Positions 42,659 to 51,444 of a DNA stretch of 64,000 nt are shown piece after piece (the stretch's first letter is position 1; the number at the start of each line of letters is the position of its first letter). The stretch is from Gordonia alkaliphila. GTDB taxonomy: Bacteria > Actinomycetota > Actinomycetes > Mycobacteriales > Mycobacteriaceae. Position numbers and translations under genes: made by a program. Below the pieces are notes generated by a model that was not told the DNA's origin, made no database searches, and saw nothing but the letters and a program-made list of their open reading frames with translations. The DNA is taken from positions 868,001-932,000 of the forward strand of contig NZ_JALKBW010000001.1 in the NCBI RefSeq assembly GCF_023017165.1, read 5' to 3'.

Positions 42659-43043
42659 GATCATTCCTCTTGATGCAGATGAGCTGAATAACAAGATATT
42701 TGCTCCCGACGCGCGCGATACATCATTCGGTGACGAAAACATGTATGACGTTGGAAATGGGGTGAGGGTTGCCACCGGCGGGCTGAACTTCTCTCGCCGC
42801 GTGAACCCTGCCCGGGGTGATGAGTTCGCGAACTACACCGGCAACTTCCGAATCTTGACCGCATGCTCGCGGTTCGATGAGGCCGACGACGGTTACTACC
42901 TCTACGTCGGCATCCTGCCTCCTGAACTGGCCACTGACGACGTGCTCGCACGAGGCAGGGCAGGCGAGTTCAACCAGGTCCTGCAGGATCGGACCGGGTG
43001 CAGACCGTGGGGGCCGACTATTCCCGTATCGAAGGCCCGGTAG
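42659..43043 (+). pseudogene. 3' fragment beyond the IS256 element, possible lipoprotein remainder
   Basis: About 127 codons open from the IS border, IIPLDADELNNKIFAP to GPTIPVSKAR, with no ribosome binding site or signal of its own (the first start-like codon is a TTG formed within the IS end). The sequence is polar with one cysteine pair (TACSRF and RTGCRPW). Its lower GC content and position suggest it is the end of the lipoprotein gene at 41054, but the frames do not rejoin cleanly when the element is removed, and no target duplication helps. The family is not recognised. Confidence 0.45.
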
Positions 43044-43185
43044 CGAGCGACAGATCGCAACCCGCCGGACCTCCAGCTCGGCACCGGTGCGCGGCGGATC
43101 GGCGGTGAGTAGCGCGTTCCCGTCGTCGGAGAACGCACGCGAGCGGGGCAGGAAGCGGACCCCTTGGGTGCCGCCCCTTCGACTG

Positions 43186-43262
43186 CTCAGCGGGCGTAGG
43201 GACAATCTCAGGGAGCGTAGGACGACCTCAGGGCGCGTGCGACAAGCTCAGGAAGCAGGGGC
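43186..43262 (+). repeat. Degenerate tandem array of 20-21-bp units upstream of disA
   Basis: Three and a half units beginning CTCAG(C/G)G and ending GAC(A/G)A(T/C/G) follow each other. The unit core GACAAGCTCAGG is the complement of CCTGAGCTTGTC, so the array looks like tandem half-copies of the 19-bp repeat. It lies 28-105 bases before the disA start and at the right edge of the island. Confidence 0.6.
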
Positions 43263-43290
43263 AGGGTAGCGACCGGGTAACCTCCACACC

Positions 43291-44373
43291 ATGATGACCG
43301 ACTCCACATCTGAGCAGGTCCGCGCCACTCTGCGGCGCGTGGCGCCCGGCACCGGGTTGCGCGACGGGCTCGAGCGGATCCTCCGCGGCGGCACCGGCGC
43401 CCTGATTCTCCTCGGCTACGACGAAGCCACCGAACGGATCTGCGACGGCGGCTTCCACCTCGACGTCGCCTTCGCCCCCACCCGCCTGCGGGAACTGGCC
43501 AAGATGGACGGCGCCGTCGTACTGTCCGACGACGGCACCCGCATTCTGCGCGCCAACGTCCAGCTGATGCCCGACCCGTCGATCCCGACCGCGGAGTCGG
43601 GCACCCGGCACCGCGCCGCCGAGCGCACCGCCCTGCAGACCGGGACGCCGACCATCTCGGTGAGCGCCTCGATGTCGATCGTGAGCCTGTACGTCGACGG
43701 CATTCGCCGCGTCGTCGAGAATCCCGACGGACTGCTGTCGCGCGCCAACGTCGCCCTCGCCACGTTGGAGCGGTACAAGTCGCGGCTCGACGAGGTGAGC
43801 GCCCAGCTCTCGCGCGCGGAGATCGAAGACTACGTGCTGCTGCGCGACGCGTGCAGCGCCGCCCAGCGCATGGAGATGGTGCGACGCGTCGGCGTGGAGA
43901 TCGAGGAGTACGTGCTGGAGCTCGGCGTCTACGGACGCCAGGTGGCGCTGCAGCTCGAGGAGCTGATCAGCGACAACGACATGATGCGCGAACTCCTGGT
44001 GCGCGATTACTACTCCGCGCCCGAGCCGGCCAGCACCGAGCAGGTGCGCCAGATCCTCGACGCGCTGGAAGACCTGTCGAACGCCGACCTGCTCGACCTC
44101 ACGCTGGTGGCCGGCGCGTTCGGCTACCCGTCGACCATCGAAGCGCAAGACCTGCCGATGACGCCCCGCGGCTACCGGCTGCTGGCCCGGATCTCGCGCC
44201 TGCAGTTCGGGCACATCGATCGGCTGGTGCGCGAGTTCGGGAACCTGCAGTCGTTGTTGGCGTCGAGCTCGGCCGACCTGCAAGCCGTCGAAGGCATCGG
44301 TTCGATCTGGGCCCGGCACATCCGCGAAGGCCTCTCCCGGCTCGCCGAAGCAAGCTTGGAGCGGTTCGACTAG
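43291..44373 (+). CDS. disA: Diadenylate cyclase DisA
   Basis: A 360-residue DNA-integrity scanning protein that makes cyclic di-AMP from two ATP. The N-terminal DAC domain has DGA at residues 73-75 ([13 protein letters not shown]) and GTRHR at 104-108, the two catalytic motifs. A helical linker (residues about 150-285) and a C-terminal helix-hairpin-helix DNA-binding domain ([19 protein letters not shown]) follow. In M. tuberculosis it lies directly after radA (Rv3585-Rv3586); here the pair is separated by the accessory region. ATGATG at 43291 allows two starts. Confidence 0.96.
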   Translation: MMTDSTSEQVRATLRRVAPGTGLRDGLERILRGGTGALILLGYDEATERICDGGFHLDVAFAPTRLRELAKMDGAVVLSDDGTRILRANVQLMPDPSIPTAESGTRHRAAERTALQTGTPTISVSASMSIVSLYVDGIRRVVENPDGLLSRANVALATLERYKSRLDEVSAQLSRAEIEDYVLLRDACSAAQRMEMVRRVGVEIEEYVLELGVYGRQVALQLEELISDNDMMRELLVRDYYSAPEPASTEQVRQILDALEDLSNADLLDLTLVAGAFGYPSTIEAQDLPMTPRGYRLLARISRLQFGHIDRLVREFGNLQSLLASSSADLQAVEGIGSIWARHIREGLSRLAEASLERFD

Positions 44374-44376
44374 CGA

Positions 44377-45108
44377 CTACTGCTGGGGCGGGGCGATCAC
44401 GTTGAACGTGATCGGGGCCGACTCCTTGACGCCCACGGTGGCGATGGCCTGGTAGGCGCCCACCGGGATGGCCACGCGCGGCTTCTCGCAACCGGGGCTG
44501 CTGGTGGTGCCCGACCACGTGATCTTGTCCGAAGCCTGCTGCCCCGGTGCCAGCACCTGGACGTTCACCGTCTTGTCGGGGGCGCAGTCCTGTGCGGACC
44601 ACAGGGTCCGCGTGCCGTCGAGCGAACGGACGGTCACGTTCTGCGACGCCTTGCCGATGTCGCGCGAGCAGGGTGCGAGGCCGCCGTTGGTCACCACGAC
44701 GGTGAAGACCGGCTGGTCGCCCTTGGTGTAGGTCGGCTTGTCGGTGTAGAGCACCACCGACAGCGTCTGGTCCGTGCACGGCGCCACCTCGGCGCCCTGG
44801 GCCGGCTCGGTCTGCGGGGCTTCGCTGGTGGGGGCCGGGGACTCGACCGGCGACTTGGGCGCCGGGGCCTGGCCCTGGTTCGGCTTCTCGCTGGACGCGG
44901 GCGCCTCGGGTGCCGCCGATCCCTCGGTGGTCGACGAGGTGGCCGCGGCGTTGGTGGTGCCCGGTTCGTCGTTCCCACCGGAACTGGCCCAGATGATCAG
45001 GGCGATGATCAGCGCGATTGCCACCACGACGGCAGCGGCGGCGAGCAGCCGACGCTTCCAGTAGACCTCATCAGGCAACGGTCCCTGCGGTTCAATCACG
45101 TCTGCCAC
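44377..45108 (-). CDS. Membrane-anchored protein with extracytoplasmic domain, Rv3587c-like
   Basis: A 243-residue protein with a short cytoplasmic N-terminus, one membrane helix (LLAAAAVVVAIALIIALIIW, residues about 21-42), a Pro/Ser/Ala-rich linker to about residue 105, and a C-terminal beta-rich domain with cysteines at APCTDQ, APCSRDIG, QDCAPDK and PGCEK, probably paired as disulfides outside the cell. Its place between disA and a carbonic anhydrase gene matches Rv3587c of M. tuberculosis. Function unknown. It converges on disA with a 3-base gap. Confidence 0.8.
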   Translation of the reverse strand: MADVIEPQGPLPDEVYWKRRLLAAAAVVVAIALIIALIIWASSGGNDEPGTTNAAATSSTTEGSAAPEAPASSEKPNQGQAPAPKSPVESPAPTSEAPQTEPAQGAEVAPCTDQTLSVVLYTDKPTYTKGDQPVFTVVVTNGGLAPCSRDIGKASQNVTVRSLDGTRTLWSAQDCAPDKTVNVQVLAPGQQASDKITWSGTTSSPGCEKPRVAIPVGAYQAIATVGVKESAPITFNVIAPPQQ

Positions 45109-45189
45109 GGTATCGCCGCACGCCAGGGGCGTCGTCGACCCCGGGCGGCGTGTCGCGACATGCGGCGGGAGATCACACCCTTCAACGAC

Positions 45190-45816
45190 CTACGGGGCGG
45201 GCTCGCCGATGTCGCCGATGACGCTGGAGAGCGTGGCGGCGCCGTCGTTCAAGTGGTAGTTCAGGCCGATCACCGCGAGGCGTCCGTCGGCCACCTGCTC
45301 GGCGATGATGCGGCTGCGCTCCACCAGGAGCTTGCCGGTCTCGGTGACGTGGCGCTGCTCGAACTCGTCGACGCGCGTGAGGCCGTCGCGGCGCCCCTCG
45401 ATCATGCTCGGGAGCACACGCTCCACGATGGAGCGGATGTAGCCGGGGGGCAGCTCGTTCTCGTCGAGCGCCCGCAGCGACGCCGCGATCGCGCCGCAGC
45501 TGTCGTGGCCGAGGACCACGATCAGCGGGGTGTTCAGCAGCTCGACGGCGAACTCGATGGAGCCGAGGACCGACGAATCGATGACGTGACCGGCGGTGCG
45601 GACCACGAACATGTCGCCCAGACCCTGGTCGAAGATCACCTCGGCAGCGACGCGCGAGTCGCCGCAACCGAACAGCACCACGTGCGGGGTCTGGCCCTGG
45701 ACCAGCTCCGGGCGATCGGCGATACCCTGACTGGGATGAATCGCCTCCCCGCGCACGAAGCGCTCGTTGCCGGATTTGATGAGTTGCCAGGCTTCGGTCG
45801 GGGTGAGATCTTTCAT
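45190..45816 (-). CDS. Beta-class carbonic anhydrase
   Basis: A 208-residue beta-carbonic anhydrase, hydrating carbon dioxide to bicarbonate. The zinc ligands and catalytic dyad are in VVLFGCGDSRVAAE (Cys, with Asp-Arg) and VVLGHDSCGAIAA (His, Cys). FVVRTAGHVIDSSVLGSIEFA is the normal core. ATG 45816 (MKDLTPTEAW) is chosen because homologues start near here; an upstream in-frame codon would add eight residues. It corresponds to canB (Rv3588c) next to mutY. Confidence 0.93.
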   Translation of the reverse strand: MKDLTPTEAWQLIKSGNERFVRGEAIHPSQGIADRPELVQGQTPHVVLFGCGDSRVAAEVIFDQGLGDMFVVRTAGHVIDSSVLGSIEFAVELLNTPLIVVLGHDSCGAIAASLRALDENELPPGYIRSIVERVLPSMIEGRRDGLTRVDEFEQRHVTETGKLLVERSRIIAEQVADGRLAVIGLNYHLNDGAATLSSVIGDIGEPAP

Positions 45817-45863
45817 GCTTCTAGTGTTACACCTCACCAAGTGGAAGGGATTCGGCCGGGCTC

Positions 45864-46850
45864 GTGGAAGCGGACATTCTGACCTGGTTCGACGACGCTC
45901 GGCGCGACCTCCCCTGGCGCGATCCCGCGGTGACCGGCTGGCACGTTCTGATCAGCGAGATCATGCTGCAGCAGACCCCGGTGTCGCGCGTGGTGGAGCC
46001 GTGGCAAGACTGGGTTCGACGATGGCCCGTCCCCTCGGCGATGGCCGCCGAACCGGCCGGCGAGGTGCTCCGCGCGTGGGGCAAGCTCGGTTATCCGCGG
46101 CGGGCGCTGCGCCTGCACGACTGCTCGAAAGTCCTTGCCGCACAACACGATGACCGCGTCCCCGACGATGTCGACGTGCTCCTCGGCCTGCCCGGGATCG
46201 GCGACTACACCGCCCGCGCGGTGGCGTGCTTCGCGTACGGGCAGGCGGTGCCGGTGGTCGACGTGAACGTGCGGCGGGTGATCGCGCGGGCCGTGCACGG
46301 GCGGGAGCCCGGTTCGCCGGCGCGGGGCGACCTGGCCGACGCGGAGGCGCTGCTGCCGCGCGACTCTTCCGGCGCCCCTACTGCTGAGGCTCCGGTGTTC
46401 TCGGCGGCGCTGATGGAACTGGGCGCGCTGGTCTGCACGGCGCGCAACCCCAAGTGCGAGGAGTGCCCGATCGCCGATCAGTGTCGTTGGCTGGCGCGGG
46501 GCCGGCCGTCGTACGACGGGCCGCCTCGTCGTACACAGAAATACGAGGGCACCGACCGGCAGGCCCGCGGGAAGCTGCTCGACGTGCTCCGCGGCAGCTC
46601 CGGCCCGGTGGATCGCGCCGCCCTCGACGCCGCGTGGACCCGAGACCCCGGCCAACGCGACCGCGCCCTCGACTCCCTGCTCACCGACGGCCTCGTCGAG
46701 CTCACCCCACCGGCCTCTTCTCCTCCCCGGCGAATCCCGACCCTCTCCCCACCCGCCCGAGTGGCGAGTCGCGACCCTATTTCCAAGTCGCGCGCGGGGC
46801 CCCGAAAGCGACGCGTAAACAGGGTCGCGAAGTGTGGCCGTCAGCCGTGA
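45864..46850 (+). CDS. mutY: A/G-specific adenine glycosylase MutY with repeat-derived C-terminal tail
   Basis: A 328-residue DNA glycosylase that removes adenine mispaired with 8-oxoguanine. The catalytic domain is complete: ISEIMLQQTPVSRV, the helix-hairpin-helix and Asp in LPGIGDYTARAVACFAYG and VPVVDVNVRR, and the iron-sulfur cluster CTARNPKCEECPIADQC with C-x6-C-x2-C-x5-C spacing. It is read from GTG 45864. Mycobacterial MutY is about 300 residues; here the last 28 residues are encoded by a palindromic intergenic repeat (46764-46832) that has removed the native stop region, giving a basic tail rich in Arg. Confidence 0.92.
   Translation: MEADILTWFDDARRDLPWRDPAVTGWHVLISEIMLQQTPVSRVVEPWQDWVRRWPVPSAMAAEPAGEVLRAWGKLGYPRRALRLHDCSKVLAAQHDDRVPDDVDVLLGLPGIGDYTARAVACFAYGQAVPVVDVNVRRVIARAVHGREPGSPARGDLADAEALLPRDSSGAPTAEAPVFSAALMELGALVCTARNPKCEECPIADQCRWLARGRPSYDGPPRRTQKYEGTDRQARGKLLDVLRGSSGPVDRAALDAAWTRDPGQRDRALDSLLTDGLVELTPPASSPPRRIPTLSPPARVASRDPISKSRAGPRKRRVNRVAKCGRQP
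46764..46832 (+). repeat. Palindromic repeat element, copy A (inside mutY 3' end)
   Basis: Ends TCGCGACCCT (46769-46778) and AGGGTCGCGA (46821-46830) are inverted repeats, with a middle that includes GGGGCCCCGAAAGCGACGCG. It is the most divergent of four copies in the window (others near 48231, 58084 and 58195). Confidence 0.75.
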
Positions 46851-46863
46851 GCGGGGAGGGCGT

Positions 46864-46924
46864 ACGACAACGGCCGATTCTTCCCACCGCGAGCGGAGCG
46901 ATGGGGAGAAGCGGCCGTCGTCGT
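46864..46924. terminator. Long imperfect hairpin between convergent mutY and porin genes
   Basis: ACGACAACGGCCG (46864-46876) pairs with CGGCCGTCGTCGT (46912-46924) with a single mismatch, and the interior has further complementarity (TTCTTCCCA with TGGGGAGAA). Its position between two stops fits a bidirectional terminator. Confidence 0.65.
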
Positions 46925-46930
46925 TGACCG

Positions 46931-48037
46931 TCAGGACAGGTCGATATCACCCGAGCCCGCGTTGGGTGCGCCTGCGCCCACGAGGTCGCCGCCGGAGGAG
47001 GCGTCCGGCGTATCAGCGAGCGCAGCCGGAGCGTCGGCGGCCAGGTCCGGAGCCAGCGCGTCCGCGGCCAGGTCCGGAGCCGAGGCGTCGACGGCCAGGT
47101 CCGGAGCCGGGGCATCTGCGTCGTCGACCGCATCCGACTCGAAGCCGGGGAGCGTGACGGTCAGCGAGTTCGCGGCAGGGCCGGCACCGTCGTCCGCAGA
47201 ATCCAGCGCGAAGGTTCCGGCGCTGAGCGCCGAACGACCGGACGGTGCACCGAGGAACCCAGCGATCTGGTCACGCGCGCCGAGGAGCGAGCTGACCAGG
47301 CCGCCGTCACTGAGGAGACCGGGGATGAACTGTTCCGGGATGCCATTGAGGACCGCGCCGCCGATGTTCGCGGGCGCGTTGATGATCGCATTGACGAGCG
47401 CGAGCGGATCGAAGTCCGTCACGGCGTCGAATATCTCCTGAGCGCTCGCGCCGGACCCCTGGACCAGAGCCATGAGCGGAGTGACCGCGCCCAGCCCGAC
47501 TCCCACCATGAGGCCCATACCGCCCTCAGCGAGCGACTGGAGGTTGTTGATCGGCTGCAGGATGGCGTCATTGATCGGTCCGAGCAATGCCAGAGCAGGA
47601 CCGAGCACTGGCGTGAGGGCCGCGAGGAAGAGGTTCTCGAAAGCGGAGTCGATCTCGCCGGCAGCGAGGTTCTCGATCGCCGTCTTGAGCGCCGGGATGG
47701 CGGACCCATTCACGGCGCCGAAGAAGTTGCTCGTCGCCTGGGCGCCCGCCTCGGCCAGCGAAGAAGCGGTGGCGACCTGATTGGCGATCAGCTGCTGAAG
47801 AATCGGGGCACCCTGGCCGACCCCTTCGCCCAGGAGCGGCGCGAGATTGTTGAACGTCTCCTGCAGCAGGTCCGTCTAGACCTGGACCGGGCCCAGCAGG
47901 GTGTCGATCCCGGTGGAGATCGGCGACGGCTCGGCCGCCATTGCCGGCGCAGTACTCGCCAGCGGAGTGAGTGCAATCGCGCCGGCACTCGCGAGAGCAA
48001 CACCGGTCATGAGCTTCGGGCGTGTGAGAGTTCGCAA
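46931..48037 (-). pseudogene. gjpA: GjpA-like outer-membrane porin gene with an in-frame TAG
   Basis: One reading frame of 369 codons from TTG 48037 (AAGGGA upstream) to the stop at 46931, interrupted only by TAG at codon 54 (47876-47878). It begins MRTLTRPKLMTGVALASAGA with a Sec signal (cleavage near AMAAE), then TGIDTLLGPVQV-stop-TDLLQETFNNLAPLLGEGVG. The body is hydrophobic and helical with LGPINDAILQPINNL and IPEQFIPGLL; the C-terminus has three 9-residue repeats of APDLA(A/V)DAx. The layout resembles GjpA, the Gordonia porin. A single base change would restore the frame, so it is a recent nonsense mutation, a sequencing error, or a suppressed codon. Confidence 0.65.
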
Positions 48038-48230
48038 TGGACTGTCCCTTCGAGAGAGTTGACCCCCGGACAAACCAGACAGAACGAGCATCTGATGCCG
48101 TCAGTTAAGCAAGCACTCACTCGGTTGTGTGCGGAATCACGTATTTGCTCTCCTGTGGCTCACAGCATGCATACAGGGTGCGTTCAGCAACACGCGGCGA
48201 TACCGGCCGTCATCAGCCCTCACCCCGCGA

Positions 48231-48294
48231 GTCGCGACCCTGTTGACGCCTCGCTCGCGGAGCCCCGAAAGCGACACGTCAACAGGGTCGCGAC
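48231..48294 (+). repeat. Palindromic repeat element, copy B
   Basis: GTCGCGACCCTGTTGACG (48231-48248) and CGTCAACAGGGTCGCGAC (48277-48294) are a perfect 18-bp inverted repeat around a 28-base centre. It lies in the 288-base gap between the porin start and the ptrB stop. It is the most regular of the four copies and could fold into a large cruciform or hairpin. Confidence 0.85.
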
Positions 48295-48312
48295 ACGTCA
48301 GAGCGGGCGGGG

Positions 48313-48331
48313 CCCGTCGACGGGCTCAGGG
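48313..48331 (-). repeat. Divergent 19-bp repeat copy supplying the ptrB stop
   Basis: The complement CCCTGAGCCCGTCGACGGG resembles CCCTGAGCTTGTCGAAGGG at 15 of 19 positions or better. Its TGA is the stop codon of the ptrB gene, the same arrangement seen at the DUF2599 gene. Confidence 0.5.
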
Positions 48332-50518
48332 AGCGGGTGGGGCGGTGTAGGCGCCGGACTGGGCGAGGACCCACGACAGTTCGAAGGCGGCTTCCTCCCA
48401 GCGGCGGTAGCGACCCGAGGGGCCGCCGTGGCCGGCGAGCATCTCCGTGCGGAGCAGGATCGGATTGCCCGACGTGGTCGACTCCTGAAGGCGCGCAGCC
48501 CATTTTGCGGCTTCGGTGAAGAGCACGCGAGTGTCGTTGAACGAGTTCAGGATCAGCATGGCCGGGTACGGCAGTTCGGCGACGTTCTCGTACGGCGCGT
48601 AACTGCGGATGTAGGCGTAGACCTCGGGGTCGTGCAGCGGGTCGCCCCACTCGTCCCACTCGGTCACCGTCAGCGGCAGCGACGGATCCAGGATCGACGT
48701 CAACGGGTCGACGAACGGCACCGCCGCCAGGATCCCGCCGAACAGCTCCGGCGCCAGATTCGCGACCGCACCCATCAGCAGTCCGCCGGCCGAACCGCCG
48801 TCGGCCACCATCTGCCCCGGCGTGGTCCAGCCCGTGTCCACCAGATGCTGGGCCACGGCGACGAAGTCGGTGAAGGTGTTCTTCTTCGACAGCAGACGCC
48901 CCTGCTCGTACCAGTACCGTCCCATCTCGCCGCCGCCGCGGATGTGCGCGGTGGCCAGCGCCATCCCGCGATCCAGCAGGCTCAGCGACGACACCGAGAA
49001 GCCCGGGTCCGAACTGATCTCGTAGGCGCCGTATCCGTTGAGCAGCAACGGCATCGGGCCGGTCACATCACGACGCCGCACGATCGAGATCGGCACCTGG
49101 GTGCCGTCGACGGCCGTCGCCCATTCGCGGGTGGCCACGTAGTCGGCGGGGTCGTACTCCCCCAGCACCGTGGCGCGCTTGAGCAGCGTGCGCTCGCCGG
49201 TGGCGACGTCGAGGTCGATCACCTCGGTCGGCTCCACGTAGCTGGCGTACCCGATGCGCAGCCGCGGGGTGTTCCACTCCGGGTTGCCGCCCAGCCCCAC
49301 CGAGCACAGTTCCTGCGAAAAGGTCACGGGCACAAAGTCATCCGCGCCGGGCAGGGTGTCCCGGCCGCGCAGGTCGGCGATCGCCAGCTTCGGCAGCGCC
49401 GCCTCCCGGTACGACAGCACCAGGTAATCGGCGAAGCACTCCACGTCCTCGATGCGGTGCGTGGCGCGGTGCCCGATCATCGGACGACGCGCGGCCGGAT
49501 CGTTCACCGGCATCACGTCGACCGCGAAGTTGGCCTGGCTCTGCCCCTCGGCGCTCGGCGCGTTATGCACGATGACGAAGTAGTCCTCGCCGCCGAACTT
49601 CGCATGCTCGGCCGAATACTCCACGCCCGCAGTACGTCCGGCCAGCGAGACGAACTCGCCGGTCGGATCGTCCATGGACAGCACGAAGACCTCGGAGGTG
49701 TCCTTGGACCCCGCCCCGATCACCAGGAAGTCCTCGCTCTGGGTGGCGCCGAAGCCGACCCAGAACCGCTCGTCCGGCTCGTGGAAGACGCGGACGTCGT
49801 CGCCGCTGCCGCCCACTTCGTGCCGCCACAGCGTGTCCGGACGCCAGGCGTCGTCGACCGTCAGATAGAAGAGGAACCGCGCGTCCCTGGACCACGTGGC
49901 CCCGCCCGCGGTGTCTTCGACGACATCGTCGAGCAGCTCCCCGGTCTCCAGGTCCTTGATCCGCAGCGTGTACCGCTCGTCGCCGACGGTGTCGGTGGAG
50001 AAGGCCAACCAGCGGCCGTCGTGCGAGACGGAGTACCCGCCGAGCGCGAAGAACTCGTGGCCCTCGGACTCCACGTTGCTGTCGAGCAGCACCTGCTCGC
50101 CGGGCACCGGGACGTCGGGCGCCACCACCGGCGGCGTCCAGTCGTCCGGCCCGGAAATCGGGCAGCGGCAACGGATCTCGTACGCCTTGCCCTCTTCGGT
50201 GCGCAGGTAGTACCAGTACTGCCCGGACCGCACCGGCACCGACATGTCGGTCTCCTGCGTGCGCGACCGGATCTCTTCGTAGATGTCGGTGCGCAGCTGC
50301 GCCAGCGGCGCGGTCTGCGCCTTGGTGTACTCGTTCTGCGCCTCGAGGTAGGCGATCACCTCGGGGTTCTCGCGATCGCGCAGCCACTCGTACTCGTCGA
50401 CGAAGACGTCGCCGTGGTGCTCGCGCGAGGACGGCACCTTCTTGATGGTGGGCGGCACGCTCGGGGGCGCAACAGAGTCGGGCACGGCGGGGGTGTTCGG
50501 CACAGCGGGATCAGGCAT
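48326..50518 (-). CDS. ptrB: Oligopeptidase B-like S9 serine peptidase
   Basis: A 730-residue prolyl-oligopeptidase-family enzyme, closest in layout to oligopeptidase B (PtrB), which cuts peptides after basic residues. A beta-propeller N-terminal domain (to about residue 420) starts with [22 protein letters not shown]. The alpha/beta-hydrolase domain has [19 protein letters not shown], nucleophile Ser in [17 protein letters not shown], Asp in [10 protein letters not shown] and His in [10 protein letters not shown]. No signal peptide. ATG 50518 is preferred; it overlaps the purC stop by 8 bases. The ptrB/purC/purB neighbourhood matches M. tuberculosis Rv0777-Rv0782. Confidence 0.88.
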   Translation of the reverse strand: MPDPAVPNTPAVPDSVAPPSVPPTIKKVPSSREHHGDVFVDEYEWLRDRENPEVIAYLEAQNEYTKAQTAPLAQLRTDIYEEIRSRTQETDMSVPVRSGQYWYYLRTEEGKAYEIRCRCPISGPDDWTPPVVAPDVPVPGEQVLLDSNVESEGHEFFALGGYSVSHDGRWLAFSTDTVGDERYTLRIKDLETGELLDDVVEDTAGGATWSRDARFLFYLTVDDAWRPDTLWRHEVGGSGDDVRVFHEPDERFWVGFGATQSEDFLVIGAGSKDTSEVFVLSMDDPTGEFVSLAGRTAGVEYSAEHAKFGGEDYFVIVHNAPSAEGQSQANFAVDVMPVNDPAARRPMIGHRATHRIEDVECFADYLVLSYREAALPKLAIADLRGRDTLPGADDFVPVTFSQELCSVGLGGNPEWNTPRLRIGYASYVEPTEVIDLDVATGERTLLKRATVLGEYDPADYVATREWATAVDGTQVPISIVRRRDVTGPMPLLLNGYGAYEISSDPGFSVSSLSLLDRGMALATAHIRGGGEMGRYWYEQGRLLSKKNTFTDFVAVAQHLVDTGWTTPGQMVADGGSAGGLLMGAVANLAPELFGGILAAVPFVDPLTSILDPSLPLTVTEWDEWGDPLHDPEVYAYIRSYAPYENVAELPYPAMLILNSFNDTRVLFTEAAKWAARLQESTTSGNPILLRTEMLAGHGGPSGRYRRWEEAAFELSWVLAQSGAYTAPPAP

Positions 50519-51407
50519 TCTCGGCGTCCGGCCAATCGTCGAAGGAGAGCTGCGAAATCCGTTCGTACGCTTCGATGTACCGCGCACGGGTGCGTTCGAC
50601 GACATCGTCCGGCAGCGGCGGGGGCGGCACGTCGCCGTGGCGATCCCAGTTCGCCGCGTCCGAGGTGAGCCAGTTGCGGACGATCTGCTTGTCGAAGCTC
50701 GGCTGCACCGTGCCCGGCTCCCAGGTGGACGCCTCCCAGTAGCGGGAGGAGTCCGGGGTGAGGACCTCGTCGGCCAGCACCAGCGAACCGTCGGCCGCCT
50801 GGCCGAACTCGAACTTGGTGTCGGCCAGGATGATTCCGCGTTCGCGCGCCAGATCCGAAGCGCGCGAATAGATGTCGAGCGTCAGGTCGCGCAGGGTGCG
50901 CGCCAGGTCGTCGCCCACCTGCGCGGCCACCTGCTCGAAGCTCACGTTCTCGTCGTGATCACCGATGTCGGCCTTGGTGGCCGGGGTGAAGATGGGCTGC
51001 GGCAGACGATCGGCCTCGGTGAGGCCGGGGGCCAGCTGCACGCCGCACACCGCGCCGGTGGCCCGGTAGTCAACCAGGCCCGAACCGGTCAGGTAGCCGC
51101 GGGCCACGCACTCCACCGGGACCATCGGCAGCTTGGCCACCACCATCGATCGGCCCACCAACTCGGCGGGGATCCGCTCGTCGGTGGGACCGCCGGCCAG
51201 GTGGTTCGGCACGGTCAGCTGGTCGAACCAGAAGAAGCTGGCCGCGGTGAGGATGCGTCCCTTGTCCGGGATCGGCGTGTCCAGGATGAAGTCGTACGCC
51301 GAGATCCGGTCCGAGGTGACCAGCAGCAGAGTCTGCTCGTCGATCTCGTAGATGTCGCGGACCTTGCCGGAGGCGACGTGCCGATAGTCGGACAGGGCGG
51401 GACGCAT
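50511..51407 (-). CDS. purC: Phosphoribosylaminoimidazole-succinocarboxamide synthase
   Basis: A 298-residue SAICAR synthetase of purine synthesis, joining aspartate to CAIR with ATP. Visible signatures are [53 protein letters not shown] and the substrate-binding [31 protein letters not shown]. It starts at ATG 51407, 37 bases after purB, and its stop overlaps the ptrB start. Confidence 0.96.
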   Translation of the reverse strand: MRPALSDYRHVASGKVRDIYEIDEQTLLLVTSDRISAYDFILDTPIPDKGRILTAASFFWFDQLTVPNHLAGGPTDERIPAELVGRSMVVAKLPMVPVECVARGYLTGSGLVDYRATGAVCGVQLAPGLTEADRLPQPIFTPATKADIGDHDENVSFEQVAAQVGDDLARTLRDLTLDIYSRASDLARERGIILADTKFEFGQAADGSLVLADEVLTPDSSRYWEASTWEPGTVQPSFDKQIVRNWLTSDAANWDRHGDVPPPPLPDDVVERTRARYIEAYERISQLSFDDWPDAENA

Positions 51408-51444
51408 CGCGCGGTCTCCTTCTTACTGATGCAGGTGAGTGGAA

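Noticed and set aside
48059..50668. A plus-strand open frame of about 870 codons opposite ptrB
   Set aside because: Arg/His/Gly-rich composition and no recognisable domain; ptrB on the other strand has full family motifs.
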